A DNA stretch of 64,000 nt. Source: Peptoniphilus asaccharolyticus DSM 20463 (GTDB taxonomy: Bacteria > Bacillota > Clostridia > Tissierellales > Peptoniphilaceae). The notes below the pieces were generated by a model. It did no database searches. It was not told where the DNA came from and saw nothing but the letters and a program-made list of their open reading frames with translations. The stretch lies in assembly GCF_900176115.1 (NCBI RefSeq), contig NZ_FWWR01000009.1:806001-870000 (forward strand). The letters are read 5' to 3'. The translations under genes and the position numbers were made by a program. Position 1 is the stretch's first letter. The number at the start of each line of letters is the position of its first letter. Of the stretch, positions 30,810 to 39,464 are shown piece by piece.

Positions 30810-32880
30810 CTAACTTCAGTCCCTTTAAAAGATCTCCAAGTGAATTGTTTATACTGGTGTCTTCTTGTTTGTTTAAAAATTTCTTAATTTCACCCTTCTT
30901 AGGTTGGTTTGCCTTTTCTTTAAATTTCTTCTCCATAGACTCTTTTGAAGTTCTATAGCCACAAGTTTCGCAAATATATTGTCCACTATCCATGACAAGT
31001 TTCAATCTCTTATGACAATTAGGGCACCTTGATTTTGTCATAACTGATATAGCTTTTCTTCCACTACAATTAGGATCCTGACATATTATCATTTCTTTAT
31101 CTTTTCTATTCACTTTAAGCATTGGCTTTCCGCATATTTCACACTTTGTAGTGGTCACATTTTGGTGTCTATACTGTTTTTCAGAGTTTAATATCTCCCC
31201 AACGCTCTCTTTAGAGTAGCCTTTTATCTCTTTTAAAAACTCTTCAGCTTTTAATTCGCCTTTTTCAATACTAAGTAGCTTTTGCTCCCAATCAGCTGTC
31301 ATTTTAGGACTCTTTAACTGCTCAGGAACTATTTCTAAAAGTTGTCTTCCCTTTGAAGTTATCTTTATTTTTCCATCTACATTTTCTATTAAATCAGCAC
31401 TATAGAGTTTCTCTATTATATCACCCCTAGTGGCAACTGTCCCTATTCCACCGGTAGATTTTAAAATTTTTGTCTCTTTTCCCGACAAATCCTTAACTGC
31501 CGAAGTAGGATTTTCCATAGCAAGCAGAAGTGTTCCTTCGTTATAATATTCAGGTTGTCTAGTGTGGTGAATGTTTATCTTTACCTCATCTATTCTAACC
31601 TTTCCCTTTTCAAGTTTACACTCATTTGCCTTGGCTTTTAACTCAACATCCCCAGCCATTGCTGTGATTGTAGTTTCTGAATATTCCTCCGGTGGCAATA
31701 GATTTTCTATAAATCTCTTAACTACCAAATCAAATATTTTAAACTCTTTGTCGCTAAGTTCCTCAATCCTCACAGGCTCCTCTGTTGGAATTATCGCATG
31801 ATGGTCTGAAACTTTCTTGTCATCTACAAATCTGTTTGATGCCTTAATTCCATTTTTTCTTATCTCACGTATATCTTCTCTATAATTTTTTATATTAATT
31901 GCGCTAAGCCTATCTTCCAAAGTCGGTACAATATCTTCTGTTAAATATCTTGAATCCGTTCTAGGATAAGTTAAGACTTTGTGTCTTTCATAAAGAGTTT
32001 GCATTAAACTCAAAGTTTCTTTTGCTGAATATCCAAATTTAGAGTTAGCATCTTTTTGTAAATTTGTTAAATCGTAAAGTTGAGATGGATATTTCTTTTT
32101 AGTCTTGGTATCTATCTCTTTAATTTCTATGCTATTTCCAAATTTATTTTTTACTCCCTCTATTTCTTTCTTATCACTATAATTTTTAGCCTTTACAGGT
32201 TTGAATTCAACACCACCCGCCATTATGCTAAGGCTGTAGTATTCTTCCTCTCTAAAACTATTTATAGCATCTTCTCTAATCTTTATTAGATTCAGAGTTG
32301 GAGTTTGCACCCTACCGCACGATAAACTCGCATTGTGTTTAACAGTAAGGGCTCTGCTTGCATTTATCCCAACAATCCAGTCTGCTTGGCTTCTAGCATC
32401 TGCAGAGCTATATAGATTCAAATAGTTATCTCCCGGCTTTAGATTTTTAAATCCCTCTCTTATTGCCTTATCAGTTACAGATGAAATCCAAAGTCTCTTT
32501 AGAGGTTTTCTATTTCCGCTCATCTTTAAAATAAGCCTTGCAACCAGTTCGCCCTCTCTTCCTGCGTCAGTTGCTATTACAATTTCTGAAACATCTTTTC
32601 TATTTATAAGTTCTTTTACTATATTAAATTGAGCTTTTGAAGATTGAATCACCTTTAATTTCATTTGTTCCGGAATTATAGGCAAATCTTCTGCTCTCCA
32701 TTTTTCATAAGTTTTATTATATTCTTCCGGTGTAGCTAAAGTTACCAGATGTCCAAGTGCCCAAGTTACTATTTTTTCATCCGATTCTAAATATCCCTTT
32801 CTATTTCCATTTACATTAAGCACTCTTGCAATATCTCTTGCCACTGAAGGTTTTTCAGCTAAGATTAAACTTTTTCCCAT
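30802..32880 (-). CDS. topB: DNA topoisomerase III, 692 aa
   Basis: Type IA topoisomerase that decatenates DNA. The TOPRIM domain begins SLILAEKPSVARDIARVL with the acidic site TDAGREGELVARLI; the catalytic Tyr is in KVLTYPRTDSRYLTED (about residue 310), preceded by the phage-like gate domain; GGIGTVATRGDIIEKL and SPKMTADWEQKL follow. The C-terminus has two zinc-ribbon motifs (CEICGKPMLKV…CQDPNC; CPNCHKRLKL…CETCGY), the second type absent from E. coli TopB but common in Firmicutes. First gene of a four-gene overlapping operon ending with rlmD. Confidence 0.95.
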   Translation of the reverse strand: MGKSLILAEKPSVARDIARVLNVNGNRKGYLESDEKIVTWALGHLVTLATPEEYNKTYEKWRAEDLPIIPEQMKLKVIQSSKAQFNIVKELINRKDVSEIVIATDAGREGELVARLILKMSGNRKPLKRLWISSVTDKAIREGFKNLKPGDNYLNLYSSADARSQADWIVGINASRALTVKHNASLSCGRVQTPTLNLIKIREDAINSFREEEYYSLSIMAGGVEFKPVKAKNYSDKKEIEGVKNKFGNSIEIKEIDTKTKKKYPSQLYDLTNLQKDANSKFGYSAKETLSLMQTLYERHKVLTYPRTDSRYLTEDIVPTLEDRLSAINIKNYREDIREIRKNGIKASNRFVDDKKVSDHHAIIPTEEPVRIEELSDKEFKIFDLVVKRFIENLLPPEEYSETTITAMAGDVELKAKANECKLEKGKVRIDEVKINIHHTRQPEYYNEGTLLLAMENPTSAVKDLSGKETKILKSTGGIGTVATRGDIIEKLYSADLIENVDGKIKITSKGRQLLEIVPEQLKSPKMTADWEQKLLSIEKGELKAEEFLKEIKGYSKESVGEILNSEKQYRHQNVTTTKCEICGKPMLKVNRKDKEMIICQDPNCSGRKAISVMTKSRCPNCHKRLKLVMDSGQYICETCGYRTSKESMEKKFKEKANQPKKGEIKKFLNKQEDTSINNSLGDLLKGLKLDE

Positions 32881-32975
32881 GACATCCTCCTAATCTCTAA
32901 TAATTTTACCATATTAAACACACCTTTAAAAATTTTTTATATTATGTTAAATTTAGTATGAAAGGAATTTTAAAT

Positions 32976-34496
32976 ATGATAAAAATTTTTGCAACAACTG
33001 ATATACATGGCAAATTATATCCCTATGACTATAGAAATATGTCTGAGTCAAACTCTTCAATTTGCCACATAAAAACACTTATAAATTCACTTGCAGATGA
33101 AAATTCCATAATCATAGACAATGGCGATTTGATACAAGGTAACTTTGTAGAAAACTTCGTAAATAAATATAACCCCGCAATCATGTCCATTAACGACATA
33201 GGATATGATATATGGAATATGGGAAACCACGAATTCAACTTTGGAGAAGAAATTCTCTTAAAAAATGTGTCTGCATTTAAAAACACTGCCTTAATTGCAA
33301 ATATAGACCATCCAATTATGGAGTCGTATAAAATTATAGAACGAGATGGGATTAAAATTGCATTTGTTGGTATTGATACACTGATGGTAAATTCTTTTGG
33401 GAACGACACGTTGTCTCACCCACCAATAACAGATCCTGTCGATACCCTAAATAAAATAATGCCCGAAATCAAATCCAAAGCTGATGTGATAATCGGCCTT
33501 TTTCATGTCGGCATGACAAACGAAAATTCGATTGAGCATACAGGAGTTGAGTCAATTTTAAAAGACTTACAAATTCCATTTGACATTGTCATAGCGGGAC
33601 ATACCCACGAAGAGATAGAAAGAAGATATATAGGCGACACACTAATCACCCAACCAGGTGCTTATGCAAAGTCTGTCTCCCTTATAGAGCTTGAATTTTC
33701 AAATAAGATTCTCACAAATAAGAGTTCAAAGCTGATACAGACTAAAAATTTCTATCCCGATTCAGATTTATTGGAAAAGCTACTCCCTTTTCACCGTAGT
33801 ATCTACGACAACATTTGTAGAGTCATTGGCTACTTAGAAAACGTGGAAGGTGACTATGACTACGACTTGGAAGATGGCCCGCTAATTCATCTGTTTACCC
33901 ATGCGATAAAATCATACTATCCATGTGATGTAATGGCATTTCAATTTGACTTTAAAAACCCCGTATTGAAAAATGGCCCACTAACTCTTAGCAAGCTATC
34001 TAAAATATATTCTTATACCGGTGGAGAAATAACAGTCTATAAGATAACCGGAGAACAACTCAGAAAATATATCAACTGGAGCTACAGATATTTTTCATTA
34101 GTTGACGGCAATGTTGAAATTTCAGAAAGACGTGCTCGATTTAAGTATAAGACCTTGGATATATTTGGAAATATTAAATACAATCTCGATTTGAGTAGAG
34201 AGGACATAGTTATTGATTTGCAATATCTCTCCGGGGAACCAATTTTAGATTCAGACGTGCTCACAATTGGCATGAACCAATACAGAATGAATTATTTAAC
34301 TTGCGATAGAGGTCCACTAAGAAACTCCTCTGTTCAAAAAATAATTTCTTCTACCGAAACACCTAACAATGATAAGTTCGGAACTATACGAGAAATCGTC
34401 GAACAGTATCTAAAGTCGCTACCAAATGAAACATTTATCTACAACGACACAACTTTATTTAATATATTACAGAAAAAAAAGACAATGGAGTTTTAA
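32976..34496 (+). CDS. Bifunctional metallophosphatase/5'-nucleotidase (UshA family), 506 aa
   Basis: Hydrolyses nucleotides or related phosphates. N-terminal metallophosphatase: TTDIHGKLYP (Asp-His), IIDNGDLIQGN, GNHEFNFG and AGHTHEE supply the dimetal ligands; the C-terminal 5_nucleotid_C domain has YTGGEITVYKITGEQLRKY. There is no signal peptide, unlike secreted UshA, so it is cytosolic. ATG 32976 is preferred because AAAGGA lies 9 bases before it; an ATG at 32958 would overlap that site. Its 3' end overlaps the convergent vanW-type gene by 4 bases. Confidence 0.9.
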   Translation: MIKIFATTDIHGKLYPYDYRNMSESNSSICHIKTLINSLADENSIIIDNGDLIQGNFVENFVNKYNPAIMSINDIGYDIWNMGNHEFNFGEEILLKNVSAFKNTALIANIDHPIMESYKIIERDGIKIAFVGIDTLMVNSFGNDTLSHPPITDPVDTLNKIMPEIKSKADVIIGLFHVGMTNENSIEHTGVESILKDLQIPFDIVIAGHTHEEIERRYIGDTLITQPGAYAKSVSLIELEFSNKILTNKSSKLIQTKNFYPDSDLLEKLLPFHRSIYDNICRVIGYLENVEGDYDYDLEDGPLIHLFTHAIKSYYPCDVMAFQFDFKNPVLKNGPLTLSKLSKIYSYTGGEITVYKITGEQLRKYINWSYRYFSLVDGNVEISERRARFKYKTLDIFGNIKYNLDLSREDIVIDLQYLSGEPILDSDVLTIGMNQYRMNYLTCDRGPLRNSSVQKIISSTETPNNDKFGTIREIVEQYLKSLPNETFIYNDTTLFNILQKKKTMEF

Positions 34497-34510
34497 TCCA
34501 CTGTCTTTTT
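34476..34510. terminator. Bidirectional terminator inside two convergent gene ends
   Basis: AAAAAGACA-a-TGGA (34476-34489) pairs with TCCA-c-TGTCTTTTT (34497-34510). It gives a run of T on both strands and the two stop codons sit in its loop, so both mRNAs end within their own last codons. Confidence 0.8.
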
Positions 34511-35917
34511 GCTTTTTTCTTTTCTTGATGCGATTTCTTTTGTGTCTTTATTTTTATCTTTTGAGCTATCTCTCTCTTTTGTTCCAACTAATATTACTTT
34601 GTCTTTTGGTAAATAATAGGAGTTTGAAATCTTTTCTGTCTTTTCTTCTTCTCCCTTTTTTAACTTTTTATACGTTGCGTAAGAATAACCTTTTGCTCCT
34701 GAGGATTCGACTTCTTTGTCATCTTCATAAAGCTTGGAAGTGTATTTTGTGATTGTCCTTGGTTCTTCTGAGCCCAAAAGTTTTGTAAATATTTCAACAT
34801 CATATATTTTATCAGCCTTGTTTCCAAAAACTTGGAAAGTTAACTTCTTCCCATCAGCTTCTGCCTTTAGATAAATCTTGTGCGCTAGGTTATTAGTAAA
34901 TTTTAAATCTTTATAGCCTTCAACTACTGCCGCATCTGTTCCTATATCTACGTATGCTATAGGTCTGGTGTGGTTATGTCTTTCGTCTATTTGAATATTT
35001 GATAATAAAAGTGCATTGTATAGTGTTGTAGACACTTGACAAATTCCACCGCCAACGCCTTGCTCCAACTCTCCATTCACCAAAACTCCGGCTTTTTGAA
35101 AACCATTTTTTACTGAAATTTCTCCCACAGTTCCGTTAAATGAAATATTTTGACCTGGATCTATTACCAATCCGTTGAAAAATCCTGAACCTATTGCCAC
35201 ATTTTCTTTTCTGCCTTGTGCAGAACTTGAGTAATCTGTGGTAAATTCACTTAAGATTGCATCTATACCCTCAAATTTTTCTTCAGTTATCTTTGGATAT
35301 GAAGTGTTTACTTTCAACTGCACTATTTCATTTTTACTTATGTTTGATAAAATACTATCTCTTGTGACTTGTGCGTCTAAGAATCTTCCTGTTTCTGATG
35401 CAACAACTTTAAATGCTTTATCTTCTGTAGTCACTACATCTGCATTAACTGGTTCTTTAAACACTTTATCCACCAAGTAAGCTACAGATCTATCTAAGCT
35501 GCTCACGTCAAATTTTTCATTTAGCTCAATATTTTTTCTAAAAAACGGTGTGACTATGTTGAAATAATCTACCAATATATTTCCAGTCCGTCCCACTGAA
35601 TAAGCTTTATCCACTGCCCTTTCAATATCTACATGGTATCCAAGCTTTTCGTATGGTATTTCTATAGTCTTATCTTCAAGTAAAAATGACATTTTTTTAG
35701 TTTTTAACTCTTCTAGCTTTTGTTCTGAAACTTTTTTCAATGCCTCTTCTTTAGATAAATTTGAAATATTTATCCCCGCTATTCCCACTCCGCTGTGTAT
35801 ATCGATATTTTTAATTTCATAGTTATAATATATTAAAGAAATTAAAAATAAAACTCCAACACAAACTGCCGAGAGGATTTTTTTGTCTTTTAATTTTTCT
35901 AAAACTTTATCAACCAT
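34493..35917 (-). CDS. VanW-family cell-wall protein with G5-like C-terminus, 474 aa
   Basis: One membrane helix (ILSAVCVGVLFLISLIYYNY, about 14-33) anchors an outside part. A peptidoglycan-binding-type repeat (YNYE…AGINISNLSKEEALKKV) precedes the VanW domain (about 240-380: NVAIGSGFFNGLVIDPGQNI, GGGICQVSTTLYNALLLSNI, RHNHTRPIAYVDIGTDA). The last 80 residues resemble a G5 domain (EEPRTITKYTSKLY…). VanW proteins are linked to the cell wall but their chemistry is unknown. It overlaps nth by 8 bases and so belongs to the ylxP-nth-vanW operon. Confidence 0.88.
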   Translation of the reverse strand: MVDKVLEKLKDKKILSAVCVGVLFLISLIYYNYEIKNIDIHSGVGIAGINISNLSKEEALKKVSEQKLEELKTKKMSFLLEDKTIEIPYEKLGYHVDIERAVDKAYSVGRTGNILVDYFNIVTPFFRKNIELNEKFDVSSLDRSVAYLVDKVFKEPVNADVVTTEDKAFKVVASETGRFLDAQVTRDSILSNISKNEIVQLKVNTSYPKITEEKFEGIDAILSEFTTDYSSSAQGRKENVAIGSGFFNGLVIDPGQNISFNGTVGEISVKNGFQKAGVLVNGELEQGVGGGICQVSTTLYNALLLSNIQIDERHNHTRPIAYVDIGTDAAVVEGYKDLKFTNNLAHKIYLKAEADGKKLTFQVFGNKADKIYDVEIFTKLLGSEEPRTITKYTSKLYEDDKEVESSGAKGYSYATYKKLKKGEEEKTEKISNSYYLPKDKVILVGTKERDSSKDKNKDTKEIASRKEKSKKTVD

Positions 35918-36560
35918 TATCTCCTCCCAAATAATGTCTACAATATTCCGTTATATTACAATTTTCGCATAACGGTTTTCTCGCCTTACAAACTCTTCTA
36001 CCATGAAATATAAGAGTGTGGTGAGCCAAAGTCCATCTCTTTTTGTCTATTTTCCTTTGGAGCGCAAGTTCTGTCTTTTCTACATCTTTTTCATTTACAA
36101 ATCCAATTCTGTTAGAAAGTCTAAATACATGGGTGTCAACTGCTATAGCAGGCACTCCAAAACAATTTGATGCAACAACATTTGCCGTCTTTCTACCAAC
36201 TCCAGGCAACTGCATAAGCTCTTCTATGGTCGTTGGAATTTCTGAATTGTACTCGCTTATCAATACTTCTGATGCACTCAATATATTTTTAGCTTTATTA
36301 TTATAGAACCCACATGGTTTTATCCATCTCTTTATCTCTTCAATTCCCATCTCAACAAAATCTTTTGGGGTATTTGCAACTTTAAAAAGCTCTTCCGTAA
36401 CAGCATTCACTCTCACATCCGTACACTGCGCAGAAAGTATAGTTGCTATTAAGAGCTCAAAAGGTGTTCTGTGTTCCAATTCACACCTTGCGTCGGGATG
36501 TAGTTCTTCTAATAAATCTAAAACCTCATCTGCCTCTTTTTTAGTTAAAATTTTTCTCAT
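35910..36560 (-). CDS. nth: Endonuclease III, 216 aa
   Basis: DNA glycosylase/AP lyase that removes oxidised pyrimidines. The helix-hairpin-helix LPGVGRKTANVVASN gives the catalytic Lys (about 120), VDTHVFRLSNRIGF supplies the Asp (about 139), and CKARKPLCENCNITEYC binds the [4Fe-4S] cluster in the C-terminal loop. Length typical. ATGA overlap with ylxP upstream and 8-base overlap with the vanW-type gene downstream. Confidence 0.96.
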   Translation of the reverse strand: MRKILTKKEADEVLDLLEELHPDARCELEHRTPFELLIATILSAQCTDVRVNAVTEELFKVANTPKDFVEMGIEEIKRWIKPCGFYNNKAKNILSASEVLISEYNSEIPTTIEELMQLPGVGRKTANVVASNCFGVPAIAVDTHVFRLSNRIGFVNEKDVEKTELALQRKIDKKRWTLAHHTLIFHGRRVCKARKPLCENCNITEYCRHYLGGDNG

Positions 36561-36841
36561 ATATACTCTACATCTATCTCCACAATCTCAACTTCTCCAA
36601 ATGCATCTATAAAATCTATACACTTATCCATCACTTCATCTGCATATTTTATATCTTTTGACACTATCGCCATACCTATAATAGCGCTTTGCCATAGATC
36701 GTTATCTCCAACTTCTGCAATTGATACATTTTTAAAGCGACTTTGCATTCTTTGAATTAAAGATTTTAAAATTCTTCTCTTCTCTTTCAAACTGTTCGGT
36801 GAAAAAATTCTAAGTTTCACCCTACAACCTTTAATAACCAT
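36557..36841 (-). CDS. ylxP: YlxP-like DUF503 protein, 94 aa
   Basis: Small ferredoxin-like cytosolic protein: CRVKLRIFSPNSLKEKRRIL (the usual SLKEKR signature), FKNVSIAEVGDNDLWQSA, and a C-terminal EVEIVEIDVEYI strand. B. subtilis ylxP lies in the nusA-infB region and its exact function is not settled (ribosome-related). Here it is the first gene before nth, with ATGA overlap. Confidence 0.85.
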   Translation of the reverse strand: MVIKGCRVKLRIFSPNSLKEKRRILKSLIQRMQSRFKNVSIAEVGDNDLWQSAIIGMAIVSKDIKYADEVMDKCIDFIDAFGEVEIVEIDVEYI

Positions 36842-36885
36842 GAATTAATTATATCACAACAAATTTTATATTATTAATTAAATCC

Positions 36886-36942
36886 TTGACTTTCTGTTAC
36901 AACTGTTATTATAATTTAATTAATAGCAATAACAGTTGTAAC
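36886..36942 (+). promoter_or_regulatory. Promoter with GntR operator upstream of the ABC operon
   Basis: TTGACT (36886-36891) and TATAAT (36910-36915), 18 bases apart. A perfect 15-bp inverted repeat GTTACAACTGTTATT (36896-36910) / AATAACAGTTGTAAC (36928-36942) brackets the -10 box. The repeat directly precedes a GntR/YtrA-type regulator, which would block the promoter by binding it. Confidence 0.85.
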
Positions 36943-36956
36943 TGAGAGGTGATTTT

Positions 36957-37313
36957 GTGGAAAAATTTAATAACGAAAAATTACCTATATACTTACAGAT
37001 AGTTGAGAATTTTAAACATGATATTCTAACTGGTCGGTTAAAGAGCGATGACCCACTCCCTTCAATACGTAGTCTTGCAAAGAGCATGAATGTGTCTTTG
37101 GTAACAGCCAAGAAAGCCTACGACACTATGGAAGAGTTAGGTCTCTCCTACACCGTCCCCGGTAAGGGTACCTTTGTTAATTATCAAAATTTGGAAACTA
37201 TTAGAGAGTATAAGATGATTGAACTAGAAGGCAAGTTGTCTGAAATACTTATTGATGCAAAAAATCATGGTATTTCCAAGTCTAAGGTTATTGAAATAAT
37301 AAATTTATTGTGA
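36957..37313 (+). CDS. GntR-family (YtrA-type) repressor, 118 aa
   Basis: N-terminal winged helix-turn-helix (LPIYLQIVENFKHDILTGRL, PLPSIRSLAKSMNVSLVTAKK, GKGTFV) followed by a short C-terminal dimerisation helix, as in YtrA-type repressors, with no effector domain. GTG 36957 lies after GAGAGGTGAT. The operator repeat just upstream suggests autoregulation. It is the first gene of an operon with an ABC ATPase and two permeases, the usual YtrA arrangement that answers cell-envelope stress or antibiotics. Confidence 0.9.
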   Translation: MEKFNNEKLPIYLQIVENFKHDILTGRLKSDDPLPSIRSLAKSMNVSLVTAKKAYDTMEELGLSYTVPGKGTFVNYQNLETIREYKMIELEGKLSEILIDAKNHGISKSKVIEIINLL

Positions 37314-37321
37314 GGTGTGCT

Positions 37322-38167
37322 ATGTTAGAACTTTTAAATGTATCGAAAGATTATTTTGATTTTGGATTTGAACTTAAAAATGTAAGTTTTTCTCTTGATG
37401 AGGGTTATGTTATGGGGCTTATAGGTCCAAACGGTGCCGGCAAAACTACTATAATAAACTTGATAATGAACATAATCTTCCCAACTGGTGGCGAGATTAA
37501 AATTTTTGGTTTGGAAAACACTCCATCAAACAACGTTGAAATCAAAGATAAAATCGGTTTTGTTTTTGACCAAAATATATTACCTCCTAACTTTAACCTC
37601 GAAAAAATGGAAGCTATACACAAAGTTGTCTTTTCAAATTTCGACCAAGAATATTTTAATGAACTGGTTAAACGTCTAAAGGTAAGTAAAGAAAAAAGTT
37701 TTAAAGATTTATCTAAAGGACAAAATATGAAGGTGCAAATCGCCTTAGCTCTAAGCCACAACGCAAAACTCATAGTAATGGATGAACCAACTGCAGGCTT
37801 GGACCCAATTGTACGCAAAGAGACTTTAAAAATTCTGCGTGAATATAGAGACAAAACAAACTGCTCAATTCTCTACTCAACTCATTTGACAGAGGATTTA
37901 GAAACTTTCGCAGACTATTTAACTTTTATTAACAAGGGTAAATTGGTTTTCTCCAAGGATATCGAATCTATAAGAGATAGCTATAAAATAATCAAAGTCT
38001 ATAATGATGAAGCAAGAGCTTTTAACAAAAGTGATTTTCTCGGCTATGAAGAGGACGAAACATTCTTTACAGGTCTTGTGTCTAAAGAAAATTTACCGAA
38101 AGGAGTTCCTTTTAGCGACGCATCTATCCAAGACATAATGTATTATGGAGGACAAAACAATGTCTGA
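37322..38167 (+). CDS. ABC transporter ATP-binding protein (YtrB type), 281 aa
   Basis: Nucleotide-binding subunit. Walker A GLIGPNGAGKTTIINLIM (about 33-50), Q loop, signature LSKGQNMKVQIALALS with the less common LSKGQ, Walker B LIVMDEPTAGLDP, H loop STHLTEDLE. ATG 37322 follows GAGGTGTGC at 4-9 bases; the stop of the regulator overlaps its leader. The two genes that follow are its membrane partners. Exporter substrate unknown. Confidence 0.92.
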   Translation: MLELLNVSKDYFDFGFELKNVSFSLDEGYVMGLIGPNGAGKTTIINLIMNIIFPTGGEIKIFGLENTPSNNVEIKDKIGFVFDQNILPPNFNLEKMEAIHKVVFSNFDQEYFNELVKRLKVSKEKSFKDLSKGQNMKVQIALALSHNAKLIVMDEPTAGLDPIVRKETLKILREYRDKTNCSILYSTHLTEDLETFADYLTFINKGKLVFSKDIESIRDSYKIIKVYNDEARAFNKSDFLGYEEDETFFTGLVSKENLPKGVPFSDASIQDIMYYGGQNNV

Positions 38168-39464
38168 TTTCAAAAAAATGTATAAGATGGAAATTATAAA
38201 TGCTTTATTCCCATTTAGAATTTTATTTTCCATTTATCTATTTTTTGCCTCTGTTAATTTACTTAGCCATCCTACAGATAGAGGCGGATTTGGAGTCTTT
38301 ATATTTTCGAGTTCGGCAATGGTTTTATGCATGGCGGTTCAGTTGTTCTTCACTCCAACTTTAGCCACTAGTATAGAAATTCTAAAGAGTATGCCTTTAA
38401 TAAATTTAAAGATATACCGTTTTGCATCTCTACTGGCAAATCTTAGCATGGTAGTGCCATACATAGTTGTTCAAATGCTTTCTGAATACTTTACAGAACT
38501 TGATATTAGCAATAGATTGTTCTTGGGTTTAATAAATATCGTCTTGTTTATACATGTATTTAGAATTATAAACAGCTATGGTTACTTCCAGACAAGCATA
38601 TTAAGTTCTCTTTCAGGCGCAATTGTTGTCTTAATATTCTTCTCAAGTTTTTTGGTATATGTGCCTGAAATTAATGAACATTGGATAATTTACTTGCCTG
38701 AAATTTTTGCAGTAGTTGCAATAACCACTATATTAATAGTTTCTATTAAGAGCGACCCTTGGCAGACAGATATTAAAAAGCTAAAGAGATCAAAAACTAC
38801 TGAAAAAGAAATTAAAAGACTTAAAAATGATGCAAGAAAAATAGAAAATATGTCTATTACTAAATTAATACTTCATGTTAAATTTAGTACTTATTCAAAA
38901 CTAGGTCACTTTTTACTTGCTTTTACATTTGCTGCTATTTTGTATGTTTTTAAAATAGATGCTTTTGTAAGCGGAAATAATTTTTTCTTACTCTACATTG
39001 TATTGTTTTTTCTGTTTGCATATGAAAATGGAAATGGAATTGTCTCTCTTATAGGACTTCCAATCACTCCAAAACAAATATATTTAGCCACTCTTAAGAC
39101 ACGAGCTATTTTGATATTAGTAGTTTCTTCACTCTATATTGCAGCTGAATATATTTTTATTAAAACTGTTCACATAAATGCTTATGCAGTGCAATTTACA
39201 GTGTTACTATCATTCTTAATTCTGTTTGAATATGTATACAAGCCAAATAGATTTAAGTATGAGGCATTTTTCTTGCCATTCATTTATCTCATAACAACTT
39301 TTAAAAACTTTTCACCTGCAAATTACAATGCCAAAGTTTTTTTAAGTATAGATAGTGTTTTATTGATTATTCTAGTTGCGATAATTGTATATAAGATATT
39401 AAAGGTGAATTCTGAAAAGCTAGATTATAATTTTAAAATTCCTCAAAGGGGTGATATTATATGA
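38160..39464 (+). CDS. ABC transporter permease, 434 aa
   Basis: Membrane partner of the ATPase. About ten hydrophobic segments, two halves separated by a basic cytosolic loop (SDPWQTDIKKLKRSKTTEKE, about 200-220). The second half contains YENGNGIVSLIGLPITPKQI followed by a helix, a motif repeated in the next gene. ATG 38160 lies after GGAGG at 8 bases and overlaps the ATPase stop by 8 bases. Family: YtrC/D-like ABC-2-type permeases; confidence in the exact subfamily is moderate. Confidence 0.75.
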   Translation: MSDFKKMYKMEIINALFPFRILFSIYLFFASVNLLSHPTDRGGFGVFIFSSSAMVLCMAVQLFFTPTLATSIEILKSMPLINLKIYRFASLLANLSMVVPYIVVQMLSEYFTELDISNRLFLGLINIVLFIHVFRIINSYGYFQTSILSSLSGAIVVLIFFSSFLVYVPEINEHWIIYLPEIFAVVAITTILIVSIKSDPWQTDIKKLKRSKTTEKEIKRLKNDARKIENMSITKLILHVKFSTYSKLGHFLLAFTFAAILYVFKIDAFVSGNNFFLLYIVLFFLFAYENGNGIVSLIGLPITPKQIYLATLKTRAILILVVSSLYIAAEYIFIKTVHINAYAVQFTVLLSFLILFEYVYKPNRFKYEAFFLPFIYLITTFKNFSPANYNAKVFLSIDSVLLIILVAIIVYKILKVNSEKLDYNFKIPQRGDII

